From: Muscardinus avellanarius
Taxonomy: Eukaryota; Chordata; Mammalia; Rodentia; Gliridae
Assembly (NCBI GenBank): GCA_963383645.1
Contig: OY726576.1
Location: forward strand, 13,379,659 to 13,443,658
Direction: 5' to 3'
DNA length: 64,000 nucleotides
Shown: positions 55,212-64,000 of the stretch, in pieces
Layout: each line of letters begins with the position of its first letter
Position numbering within the stretch: position 1 is the stretch's first letter
The notes under the pieces: model-generated
The model's input: the letters and a program-made list of their open reading frames with translations, nothing else
The model's database searches: none
Told to the model about the DNA's origin: nothing
Position numbers and translations under genes: made by a program

Positions 55212-55410
55212 GCCGGGCGTGGTGGCGCACGCTTGTAATCCCCGCACTTGGGAGGCAGAGACAGGAGGATCGCGCAGGTTTGAAGCCAGCCACGCGCGCT
55301 GGCTTAGGAGACCCTGTTTCCAAATAAAAATGTAAAAATAGGTCTGGGAGTGTAGCCCGGAGGTAGAAGGGCTTCCAGGAACCCCAGTACCACCAAAAAA
55401 AAAAAAAAAA
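55212..55410 (+). mobile_element. SINE (B1-dID), S type, reference-quality copy
   Basis: Full-length 199 bp with TAGTAAAGTAA at 55201-55211 and 55411-55421. Left half AAGCCAGC-CACGC-GCGCTGGCTT; right half ends CCAGGAACCCCAGTACCACC plus A16. Confidence 0.97.
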
Positions 55411-55495
55411 TAGTAAAGTAATATATTCTATCTGTCCCTTTGTATCAGCTCCATCCTTTGCCTGAAGTCATCTGAAGGATGGAGTCTTCCTGGTG

Positions 55496-55713
55496 TTTTT
55501 TTTGGTTGGGGGTGATACTGGGGGTGAAACCCAGGGGCTTTTCTACCTCCGGGCTCCACTCCCAGACATATTTAATATCTTATTTGGAAACAGGGTCTCA
55601 CTAAGTTGCTGAGAGCCTCACTAAGTAGCTGAGGCTGGCTTCGAACCTGTGCGATCCTCCTGTCTCAGCCTCCCAAGCGCTGGGGAGTACAAGCAGACAC
55701 CACCACTCCCGGC
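55496..55713 (-). mobile_element. SINE (B1-dID), D1
   Basis: Complete antisense copy. Confidence 0.9.
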
Positions 55714-55742
55714 TCCTGTTTCTTTCTTAAAAGAATAAGGTG

Positions 55743-55939
55743 GCCGGGCGTGGTGGCACACACTTGTAATCCCCTAGTTTGGGAGGCGGAGACAGGAGGA
55801 TTGCACAGGTTTGAAGCCAGCCGTGCTGGTTTAAGAGACCCTGTTTCCAAATTTAAAAAAAAAAGTATAATATAGGTATAGGAGTGTAGCCCGGAGGTAG
55901 AAGGGTTTCCAGGAACCCCAGTACCACACACACACAAAA
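55743..55939 (+). mobile_element. SINE (B1-dID), S type
   Basis: Complete; ends CCCCAGTACCACACACACAC. Confidence 0.92.
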
Positions 55940-56017
55940 AAGTAAGATCCCAACTCTGATAGTTTTTTAATACCACAGATTAGCCATCGGAAATTGTTGT
56001 CAAAATATAGCTGAACT

Positions 56018-56332
56018 AGCTGGGCGCGGTGGCGCACGCTTGTAATCCCAGCATTCGGGAGGCGAAGACAGGAGGATCGCGCTGGTTCGGAGCCAGCCTC
56101 GCTGGCTTAAGAGACCCTGTTTCTACATAAAAAAGTTAAAAAATAGGTCTGGGAGTGTAGCCTGTGGGAATGTATCCCGGAGGTAGAAGGGCTTCCAGGA
56201 ACCCCAGTATCACCAAAAAAAAAAAAAAAAGAAAGAAAGAAAGAAAAAAAGAATAAAGAAAAAAAAATCTAGGGCAGTGGGTATAACTCGGAGGTCAAAT
56301 GCTCCCGGGTACCATCTCCAGACCCCCAAAAT
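56018..56332 (+). mobile_element. SINE S type plus an extra right half
   Basis: Copy 56018-56215 with an 18-nt internal duplication (GGGAGTGTAGCC / GGGAATGTATCC), A-rich tail, then an ID-like half 56268-56332. Confidence 0.9.
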
Positions 56333-56333
56333 A

Positions 56334-56398
56334 AACATATATATACACACACACATACATACATACATACACACACATATACATACACATATATATCT
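56334..56398 (+). repeat. (TA)n/(CA)n/(CATA)n microsatellite
   Basis: Alternating pyrimidine-purine tail after the right half. Confidence 0.9.
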
Positions 56399-56497
56399 CG
56401 AGCACTAAACTAATGCCTGTTCCCCCAAATCATACTCCACTCCAGTTATTCAGAAATTTGCCCACTTTTGACCCAGGAAGATGTGGACAGGCCCAGT

Positions 56498-56500
<3 letters not shown>

Positions 56501-56535
<35 letters not shown>

Positions 56536-56707
56536 TACTAGAGATTGAACCTAGGGATGGTCTACCTCTAAGCTACATCCCAAGCCCTATTTTTAGTTTG
56601 AAAAAAGGTCTTGCTAGGTTGCTGAGGCAGGCTTCAAACCTGTGATCCTCCTGTCTCAGCCTCCAAGTACTGGGACTACAGGACAGGTGTGCACCACCAC
56701 ACCTGGC
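56501..56707 (-). mobile_element. SINE (B1-dID), old, with (GT)n tail
   Basis: Microsatellite 56501-56533, body 56534-56707. Confidence 0.87.
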
Positions 56708-56709
56708 TC

Positions 56710-57780
56710 CAAGTGGTTTCCGACGCAGGAAATTTCAAACATTAACCCCAATACCAACATTGCACCAGAAAACCAAGAGCCTTTGATGGCAGGGGTGCGC
56801 ATTCACCGTGTGTTGGGAACACCCCTGAGGAGGCGGTGCTGTACCTAGCGCTTCACAGGTGGGAAACTGAGACTTGCTTACAGTCCAAGCGAAGGGATTA
56901 GCTAAGCTCGAGTCCGCAGGGTTGACACCTCTGCTGTGGCGTCTTGTTTGACTTACTGCCGCGGAGCTTTGTCTGATTTATCCCCTTTTCTGATGAATTC
57001 TAAAGCATTGGTGGCATCACTGTCTCTCATTTTTTAAGGCTGTGCAGTGACAACCTTCCATTTTTTTTTCCCACTCTAGAAGTGCTTATAGTTTACTAAA
57101 CTGACTTATTGTACTTTTAGTATATACAGTCTGCTTTCTAAGCTTTCTTCTTCAGAGATTCAGTCAAGCTCCTGTGGGAATTCTAAAGACCCACTACCCT
57201 TTCTGGTAATTAAGGATTCACCAGGAGGCTGGAAGCGTAGCTCAGCATGTGCAAGTCCCCGAGTTTGACCCTAGCCCCACACGTGGGCACACGCACACAC
57301 ACACTCACTTACCAGTAAAGTCCTGGAATTACTGTGCTCAACCCAGAACCCCCAAGAATAAGAGAACCTGTAGAGGTTTATAGATGACTCTCTCGCCGCT
57401 TCTCCCAGAATAGCTTGAGTCGGGGCCAAAGGCTCTAAACCTCCAGGGTTGAATTCGAATTGGGCATACTCACAGCTCAGCAACCTTTTTGCTAGCAGTT
57501 AAAGTATTGGGGGCCCATATGTAGAGAAAATTTAGTGTCTTCTAATATCCTTCATATATTTGGATTCAGTTGCTAATTTACTTTGAATACTGAACAAACT
57601 CAAGTCCTTTCATTTAAAAACAAATCCTTCATAACTGCTCCGTTTAGCAGAGTTGCGTTGATTTCTATCTGGTGTCCTGTGCTTTTCCAGGAACTTATAA
57701 ATGATTGTTGATTGACTACAGTCAGATGTCTTAAATACCACCGACCTATTCAGATTATCACAGTCAGTAAGAGTGACTCT
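56710..57780. other. Unique intronic sequence with small old repeats
   Basis: A MIR-like antisense patch at 56845-56925 ('CAGGTGGGAAACTGAGACTT') and an ID-like copy at 57222-57285 ('GGCTGGAAGCGTAGCTCAGC'). Remaining sequence is unique; no gene supported. Confidence 0.45.
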
Positions 57781-58135
57781 TGCCAGGCTTGGTGGTGCAC
57801 ACCTGTAGTACTAGTACTTGGGAGGCTGAGACAGGAAGGAGGATCGAAGGTTTGAGCCAGCCTCAGAAACTTAGTGTGTGGTGGCGCACGCTTGTAATCC
57901 CAGTACTTGGGAGGCTGAGGCAGGAGGATCACAGGTTTGCGGCCAGTCTTAGCAACTTAGACCGTTGCAAACTAAAAAATAATAAAATAAGACTAGGAGT
58001 ATAGCTTGGAGGTAGAATGCCCCTGAGTTTAATCCACAGTAACACACACAAATACACTCTAATGATAATAATACTAAAATAAAATGGGCTCAGAGAGGGA
58101 ATGCCCTTAGGTTCAATGTCCAATACAAAAAAAAA
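57781..58135 (+). mobile_element. Old SINE split by another SINE
   Basis: Left half 57781-57872, inner copy 57873-58045, remnant right half 58080-58130. Confidence 0.83.
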
Positions 58136-58172
58136 AGCGACTTTTTTTCTATCTTTAGGGTCACTGACTCTT

Positions 58173-58381
58173 TTGTTTTGGTGGTACTTGGGGTGGAACC
58201 CAGAGGCTTTCTACCTCCAGGCTATACTCCCAGACCTTTTTTTATATTTTATTTGGAAACAGGGTCTCACTAAGTTGCTGAGAGCCTCACTAAGTAGCTG
58301 AGGCTGGCTTCGAACCCGTGCTATCCTCCTATCTCAGCCTCCCAAGCGCGGGGATTACAAGCGTGCGCCACCACGCCCGGC
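58173..58381 (-). mobile_element. SINE (B1-dID), D1
   Basis: CACTGACTCTTT flanks it (58162-58173 and 58387-58398). Confidence 0.93.
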
Positions 58382-58534
58382 ATGGACACTGACTCTTTAA
58401 TTCAGAATATGTTCTTGATATAACATAGACCTGGCAATTCCCAAGGCAGGTTTTCAATGTTCTGTGCTGTGTCAAGAAATGCCATGACATTTTCAGAATA
58501 AAATAAACCTTCATTAACTCTAGTTTAAAAGACA

Positions 58535-59165
58535 CAGTTTCTTGTCACAGATTAGAAGAGACTAAAGAGATATGGTATCATTTAACCAGTTACATATTTA
58601 GGTTGCTTCCAGTCTTTTGCTTTTCAAACAAGGCTGTGTACATGTGTCTTGAAGTATACATGTGGGTCTATATATGAAGAGCCTGGTACATGTGTCTTGA
58701 AGTATACATGCGGGTTTATCTAAAAGATAAATTTCTTTCTTTTTTTTTTTTTTTTTTTTTTTGCAGGTCTGGGGATGGAACCCAGGGGCATTTGACCTCC
58801 GAGCTACACCCCCTGCCCTAATTTTTATTCTTTATTTTGAAACCGGGTCTCACTGAGTTGCAGAGGGCCTCACTAAGTAGCCGAGGCTGTCCGCGAACCA
58901 CGATCCTCCAGTCTCAGCCTCCTGAATGCTGGGATTACAAGCATGTGCCATCACGCCCAGCTTAAAGATAACTTTCTAAATGTAGAATTGCTGGGTCAGT
59001 AGTTAAGCCCATGTCCAATATTTCTGGGTGTTGTCGTCTAAGCTGACAGCTATACTGACACTGTGTGAGGATGCTTCCTCAGACTCCAAGCAGGAAGCTT
59101 TTATGGATATGTTTTCTGAAGGTACAATACTGACATAGAAGGTCCTTCCCCATTTGAGATTTTTA
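58535..59165 (-). mobile_element. L1M 3'-region fragment split by a SINE
   Basis: 'TTAGGTTGCTTCCAGTCTTT' then, after the SINE, 'TGTAGAATTGCTGGGTCAGT' match the L1 3' region in antisense. Contains a 48-bp tandem duplication. Confidence 0.7.
58737..58962 (-). mobile_element. SINE (B1-dID), D2, in the L1 fragment
   Basis: Flanked by AAAGATAAATTTCT and AAAGATAACTTTCT. Confidence 0.92.
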
Positions 59166-59182
59166 AAATTTTTATATATTTT

Positions 59183-59369
59183 ATTTATTTGTTTATTTTG
59201 GTGCTGTGGATTAGACCCAGGGCCATTCCACCTCTGAACTATACCCCCAACACTTTTTTATTTTGAAACAGGGCCTTGAGAAGTTGTTGAAGCTGGCCTC
59301 AAACCTCTGATCCTCCTGTCTCAGCTTCCCAAATACTAGGATTACAGGACTGTGCCACTGTGCCCAGCT
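59183..59369 (-). mobile_element. SINE (B1-dID), old
   Basis: Complete antisense copy. Confidence 0.86.
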
Positions 59370-59454
59370 GGTATCTTATTTTAATACTTAATAATTTCAT
59401 TTTGCATATTTAAGTATTTGGCGCAGCTGACATATATTTTGAGTACAAATTTAG

Positions 59455-59640
59455 GGGTGTGTGTGTGTATGTGTGTTCGTTCTACTGGAGCTGGAACCCA
59501 GGGGCATTCTACCTCTGAGCAACACCTCCAGCCCTATTTTCCATTCTTTATTTTGAAATAGGGTCTCACTGAGTTGCAGAGGGCCTAAGTAGCTGAGGCT
59601 GTCCATGAACTGTGATCCTCTCGTCTCAGCCTTGCAAATG
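59455..59640 (-). mobile_element. SINE D2, head missing
   Basis: Ends at CTTGCAAATG, lacking the first ~35 nt of the left half; GT-rich tail. Confidence 0.86.
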
Positions 59641-60187
59641 AGCATTCTGCATTCTCCAAAATCTGATGTGGTCCTTACTTTTTAAGGAAGAATTGTTTAG
59701 TGGGACTTTAAGTGTTTTGACATTCTATGCACTTCTAATGAATACTCACCAACTATCTTTTTTTGGATACTGAGTATCTACCCCGTACCAGGGACTGTTC
59801 CAAGGTCTGGACGCATAAACAAAACATTTATGGCAGGATTTCATCTCTTCTGGCAGTCTTAAGTCAGGCCACCTTGAGTGAGAGCCATCTGAGACAAACC
59901 TCAGCCTCAATCCTCGGGTTTATTTTATTAAGCATTTTTTATTAATTAAAATAACTTTAATTTTAAAAAGGCAGTATCGTGTTAGTGATAAATCCTGCAT
60001 TACAAATGGAATCCGTGTGCTTTCTTTGACTTTAACGTTCTTGTGATGGCTGCTCTCAAGTTCCACTTTTTCTGAGCCTTCAGTAAGCATTGTAAGACAG
60101 TGATTTCTATTTTCCTTAGATATTTATGATCTTCATTAAGTTTTTAGTCCTAGATTATATATTTTTGAAAAATATGTGGGAAAATAT

Positions 60188-60222
60188 ACGCTGGGATTAC
60201 AAGCGTGCACCACGCCTGGCTA
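60188..60222 (-). mobile_element. SINE head-only fragment
   Basis: About 33 nt of the left-half start in antisense, inside otherwise unique sequence. Confidence 0.7.
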
Positions 60223-60344
60223 TTAAGGCTATGTTCGTTTTTCAGTTGGCTGCGCATTTGCCCAGTGTCATCATTGAATAACCCACCTTCCTGTTCACTA
60301 ATTGGAAATGTCAGCTTTATGACTTTAAATTCTTGTATGATTCA

Positions 60345-60732
60345 ACTTTCTTGTATCCACTGTGATAGATTAGGTTATGCCATGATAACAAACAATCTTG
60401 GAATCTTAGTTGCTTGCAACAATAAGAACTTTCCTTCCTTTTAGTGTATGTCCACCAGGAGTTAGCAGGGTTCCCTGTTCTCTATCTTGTCACTCAAGCA
60501 CCAGGCTAACAGCTGCCATCATGACACACACCACCAGCTGACCTGGCTAAGGGAGAAAGGGGCCTGGAGAATCTGACACGTCAGTCAGATGTGCAGCCTA
60601 GAAGTTGCACGCATCAGTTCTCTTCACAGCTCCCTGTGGGGCGTTAGTCACATGACGTCACCGCAGTAAGGGCCAGGAAGTACAGTCAGGCTTGCCCGAA
60701 GATGGAGAGCTGAAAATACTTGGCAGACAGCC
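60345..60732 (-). mobile_element. MLT1 LTR
   Basis: Antisense landmarks: 'GATTAGGTTATGCCATGATA', ACAAACAATCTTGGAATCTT, 'GTTAGTCACATGACGTCACC', 'GGCCAGGAAGTACAGTCAGG', 'GATGGAGAGCTGAAAATACT'. Confidence 0.75.
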
Positions 60733-61042
60733 ACTACGACTCACTGCCGTATCTCTGTTCTGTCCTTTCCGTCTGCCAGTTCACGTGTCAGTAGCTCGGT
60801 CTCTCCTTTGTAAAGTATCTCCGAGTATTCTCTCATTTTTATTTGAACTGAAATTAGCTTTTGTAACACCTTCATCTCAGAAAAAGACAAATGCAGTCTG
60901 TGTTTTTAATGTATCTGCATTGAATTTATACATTTTGAGAAAATTGGCGTTTTTATAATATTTAGAATCTTCACAACCAAAAAGAGGATGTATTATTTTA
61001 GTTATTCACATATTTTGTGTCTTTAATGTTCTATTTACATAT

Positions 61043-61251
61043 TTATTTTTATTTATTTATTTATTTTTCGGTACTGGGAATGGAACCCAGGGGCCTTCTA
61101 CCTCCGGGCTACACTCCCAGACCTATTTTATATTTTTTTACTTGGAAACAGGGTCTCTTAAGCCAGCTGAGGCTGGCTCTGAACCTGCGTGATCCTCCTG
61201 TCTCAGCCTCCCAAGCGCAGGGTTTACAAGTGTGCGCCACCATGCCCAGCT
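61043..61251 (-). mobile_element. SINE (B1-dID), S-like variant
   Basis: Complete antisense copy with (TTTA)n tail. Confidence 0.9.
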
Positions 61252-61260
61252 GTCTTTTTA

Positions 61261-61263
61261 TTA

Positions 61264-61309
<46 letters not shown>

Positions 61310-61493
61310 TTGGTGGTACTGGGGTTTCTGGAAGCCCTTCTACCTCTGGGCTACACTCCCAGACCTAATTTTATACTTTTTTATTTGGAAACAGGGTCTC
61401 TTAAGCCAGCGTGGCTGGCTTCGAGCCTGCGTGATCCTCCTGTCTCTGCCTCCCAAGCGCGGGGATGACAAGCGTGTGCCATCACACCCAGCT
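61261..61493 (-). mobile_element. SINE (B1-dID), S type, with (ATT)n tail
   Basis: (ATT)n 61262-61309; body 61310-61493. Confidence 0.92.
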
Positions 61494-61494
61494 C

Positions 61495-61629
61495 TCTTTT
61501 TATTTTTTTAAACAGTCTCATTGAGTTGCGAAGGGCCTGGCTATGTATCTGAGGCTGCTGTGAACTGTGATCCTCGGTTCTCAGCCTCCTGAATGCTGGG
61601 AGTATAAGCATGTTGCCACCACGCCTGAC
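61495..61629 (-). mobile_element. SINE left half, D2
   Basis: Left half and linker only. The adjoining S copy sits at the linker, consistent with nested insertion. Confidence 0.82.
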
Positions 61630-61635
61630 TTATTT

Positions 61636-61794
61636 TATTTTTTATTTTATTTTATTTTTTCCAGTACTAGGGATGGAACCCAGGGGCATTCTATCTCCGA
61701 GTGACACCCCAATCCCTATTTTCTATTCTTTATTTTTGAAACAGGGTCTCACTGAGTTGCAAAGGGGCCTCATTAAGTAGCTGAGGCTGTCCTT
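61636..61794 (-). mobile_element. 5'-truncated D2 SINE ending in a palindrome
   Basis: Antisense right half, linker and part of the left half; stops at GCTGTCC, where a perfect inverted repeat begins (61792-61814). Confidence 0.85.
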
Positions 61795-61852
61795 TTGATG
61801 CCTGGCATCAAAAGATATTTTTAAAAACTTTCTCGCTAAAAATTTTATTTTA

Positions 61853-62057
61853 GCTGGGCATGGTGGCACACACTTGTAATCCCCGCATTTGGGAGGCTCA
61901 GATAGGAGGATCACAGTTTGAGGACAGTCTCAGCTACTTAGTGAGGCCCTTTGCAACTCAGTGAGACCCTGTTTCAAAATAAAGAATAAGAAGTAGGGCT
62001 GGGGCATGTAGCTCAGAGGTAAAATGCCCCTGGATTCCATCCCAACACACACACAAT
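61853..62057 (+). mobile_element. SINE (B1-dID), D2
   Basis: Complete with CA tail. Confidence 0.9.
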
Positions 62058-62213
62058 TTTTTTCATTTTATGATCTTTTCCCATATTAATCCCAGTAAAT
62101 AAATAGATTAACATAACACTAAGTACTATTTATTCCAGTAAGTGGAAGTACTTGCCAAATTTTTGAGAATTCTATATGTTTTGTGCTCTACCTGTATAAG
62201 AAGAGGAAGCTTG

Positions 62214-62410
62214 GGCTGGGCATGGCAGTGCATGCTGGGAATGCCAGCACTTGGGAGGCTGAGACAGGAGGGTCACAGGTTCACGGCCACCCTCAACTCT
62301 GCAACTTAGTGAGACGCTGTTTCAAAAGAAAGAATAAAATAGGACTGGGGGTGTAGCTTGGGAGGTAGAATGCCCCTGGGTTTAACCCCCCGTTCCACAA
62401 AAAAAGAAAA
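62214..62410 (+). mobile_element. SINE (B1-dID), old
   Basis: Complete. Confidence 0.87.
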
Positions 62411-62868
62411 AACCCAGGAAGCTGAGAGCCATTAATGTGAACTGAGATCTGGCTGTAAATGAAGGGCTTCACGTACCCACCATCCGTCAAACATGGAGAT
62501 GCTGACAACCCCGCGCCACGGTGACCAGAGCGCATGGGAGGAGCAGGGGTGTTCTTGCCCTGTGTGCTTACAGCGCTTTGTTGTGAAGAAAACGTTTTGT
62601 TGCGGAACAACGATCAGCTTTTTGTCTGAAATTAAGCAGGCATATTGTGCGTAGAGTTACTTCATGTTAATCTGGGAACTGCTCTCCACTGCCTGTTTCT
62701 GTTTCACTACCTTTATGTAATGACAGCTATGGAGTTTAACTTGAGAGGATTTCTTCCTTTATAACCTGTCCTCTTTCTATCTCAAGATAAAGAGGATTTC
62801 ATCCTCTTTCTATCTCAGGATTATTCTCAGGTTTTTTTTGTTTTTTGTTTTTTTATAATTCATGCTTT
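62411..62868. other. Unique intronic sequence
   Basis: Contains a short direct repeat: ATCCTCTTTCTATCTCA near 62799 and GTCCTCTTTCTATCTCA near 62768. No gene supported. Confidence 0.4.
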
Positions 62869-62882
62869 TAAAAAATTCTGCC

Positions 62883-63103
62883 GCCGGGCGTGGTGGCGCA
62901 CGCTTGTAATCCCAGCATTTGGGAGGCTGAGACCTGGAGGATCGTGGTTCATGGACAGCCTCAGCTACTTAGTGAGGCCCTCTGCAACTCAGTGAGACCT
63001 GGTTTCAAAATAAAGAATAAAAAATAGGGCAGGGGGTGTAGCTCGGAGGTTGAATGCCCCTGGGTTCCATCCCCAGACCCGCAAAAAAATAAATAAATAA
63101 AAA
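62883..63103 (+). mobile_element. SINE (B1-dID), D2, with target duplication
   Basis: AAAAATTCTGCC at 62871-62882 and 63109-63120. Confidence 0.95.
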
Positions 63104-63127
63104 ATTTAAAAAAATTCTGCCTTCAGA

Positions 63128-63336
63128 GCTGGGCATGATGCTTGTAATCCCAGTGACTCAGGAGGCTGAGGCAGAAGGATCGCAAACTCAAGGCCCAGTT
63201 GGGAAACTTAGACCCTGTCTCAGAAATAAAATTAGAAAGCAGCTGGTGATATAGCTCAGAGGCAGAATGTTCCTGGATTCAATCTCCAGTACGCCCCTAC
63301 ACACACACACGCACACACACACACACACACACACAC
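63128..63336 (+). mobile_element. SINE (B1-dID), old, with (CA)n tail
   Basis: Body 63128-63292, microsatellite 63299-63336; head partly deleted. Confidence 0.87.
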
Positions 63337-63859
63337 GTCCTCTCAGTTAATTGCAAAACCATGAATCAAATAGAAGCCAATGGTTGAATGCTGATAAACA
63401 GGTTCTTTGTAAAATTATAACATATGCTCTGTGTGCCTGGGGTAGAGAGGTCAGGAGGTGATATGAGACATCAAATTTGAAACTCTTTCTGTCTTAAAAA
63501 AGGGACGATCTGATGGATTTTAAAATTGAAAATAAGACTTTATTATTATTTAAAAGTGAAAAAGGAGGTCATTATGAAACTGACACAGAATAATTATCAG
63601 GAATAAATCAAAGTACAATTATACCTATCAAAATAACAAACATTTGAAATAAAAAATGTTCAAGAAGACAACCTCACTTATGGTAAACAAGTTAAAGATA
63701 GGAACTCAGGCTTGATTTCTAGAACGTTGGCAATAGCAGCAAAGAGAAAAGCTGTGCACAAACCCAGTGAAGAAAACAGTGGCAGAAGAAGGGGCCCAAC
63801 CACAGAGGGGTTGGGATGGTCAGTAATGGCGCCGAGGAGGACGGAAGAGACAAAGTCAG
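63337..63859. other. Unique AT-rich intronic sequence
   Basis: About 520 bp; no gene or recognised repeat. Confidence 0.4.
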
Positions 63860-64000
63860 GAGGGTCGTGGTTCCCGCCAGCCTCAGCTACTTGGTGAGGC
63901 CCTCTGCAACTCAGGGAGGCCCTGCTTCAAAATGCAGAATAACAGATAGGCCTGGGGGCGTATCTTGGTGGTAGAATGCCCCTGGGTGCCATCCCCAGTA
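63860..64000 (+). mobile_element. SINE D2, head missing, cut by window edge
   Basis: Left half without its first ~60 nt, linker and right half to the window end. Confidence 0.87.

Noticed and set aside
61017..61511. 164-codon + strand frame ending FLFF
   Set aside because: Antisense SINE bodies joined by an (ATT)n run; the recurrent peptide GYTPRPILYF marks SINE translation throughout the window.

Overview
The window is vertebrate nuclear DNA, almost certainly from a non-murid rodent. It is packed with one SINE family, a dimer whose left half is B1-like (7SL RNA-derived, starting GCCGGGCGTGGTGGC) and whose right half is ID-like (tRNA-Ala-derived, GGGCTGGGGGTGTAGCTC...CCCCAGTACC). This is the B1-dID architecture reported in dormice, squirrels and related rodents. 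The copies do not look like the squirrel consensus I know, so a dormouse or mountain beaver would be my first test; that is inference only. Older layers (MIR, L2, MLT1 and MLT2 LTRs, L1M) are ordinary eutherian background. There is no bacterial, organellar or CRISPR-type content.

I see one gene signal: a CpG island around 32.5-33.3 kb with Sp1 and NRF1 motifs, no obvious TATA box, a 7-bp GC-rich tandem repeat and a strong splice donor (GTAAGTG at 33060) on the + strand. I read this as promoter and first exon of a + strand gene whose first intron fills the rest of the window (33060-64000). I cannot name the gene and found no second exon. Positions 1-32.4 kb are read as intergenic upstream DNA with no supportable exon.

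Layout: 1-2.5 kb holds two solo LTRs and an L1 3' fragment. 6.5-7.8 kb is an MLT2-like LTR split by another insertion. 9.6-10.05 kb is an MLT1 LTR. 11.8-12.25 kb is a 458-bp purine-free tract. 12.8-13.5 kb is a MIR split by an MLT1-type LTR. 16.2-20.95 kb is a decayed L1 (ORF2 reverse transcriptase region to poly(A) end) riddled with SINEs. 24.6-25.6 kb is an old repeat of uncertain name. 29.65-30.03 kb is a MaLR LTR. 31.2-31.5 kb is an L1 fragment. The intron side carries more SINEs, an MLT1 at 42.85-43.5 kb, L1M tails at 45.2-47.0, 52.0-52.2 and 58.5-59.2 kb, a local 339-bp duplication at 35.7-36.3 kb and an MLT1 at 60.35-60.73 kb.

SINE type codes used below. S = short left half with no internal duplication, usually with arms AAGCCAGC/GCTGGCTT, right half ending ...CCAGGAACCCCAGTACC. 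D1 = left half with a ~20-nt internal tandem duplication, linker TTTCCAAATAAAGTATAAAATAGG. D2 = duplicated left half with linker TTTCAAAATAAAGAATAAAAAATAGG (the linkers are 24-26 nt descriptions, given here as TTTCCAAATAAAG... and TTTCAAAATAAAG...). 'Old' = diverged copies not assigned. Many copies are nested, the younger one sitting in the A-rich linker of the older. All boundaries were read by eye.
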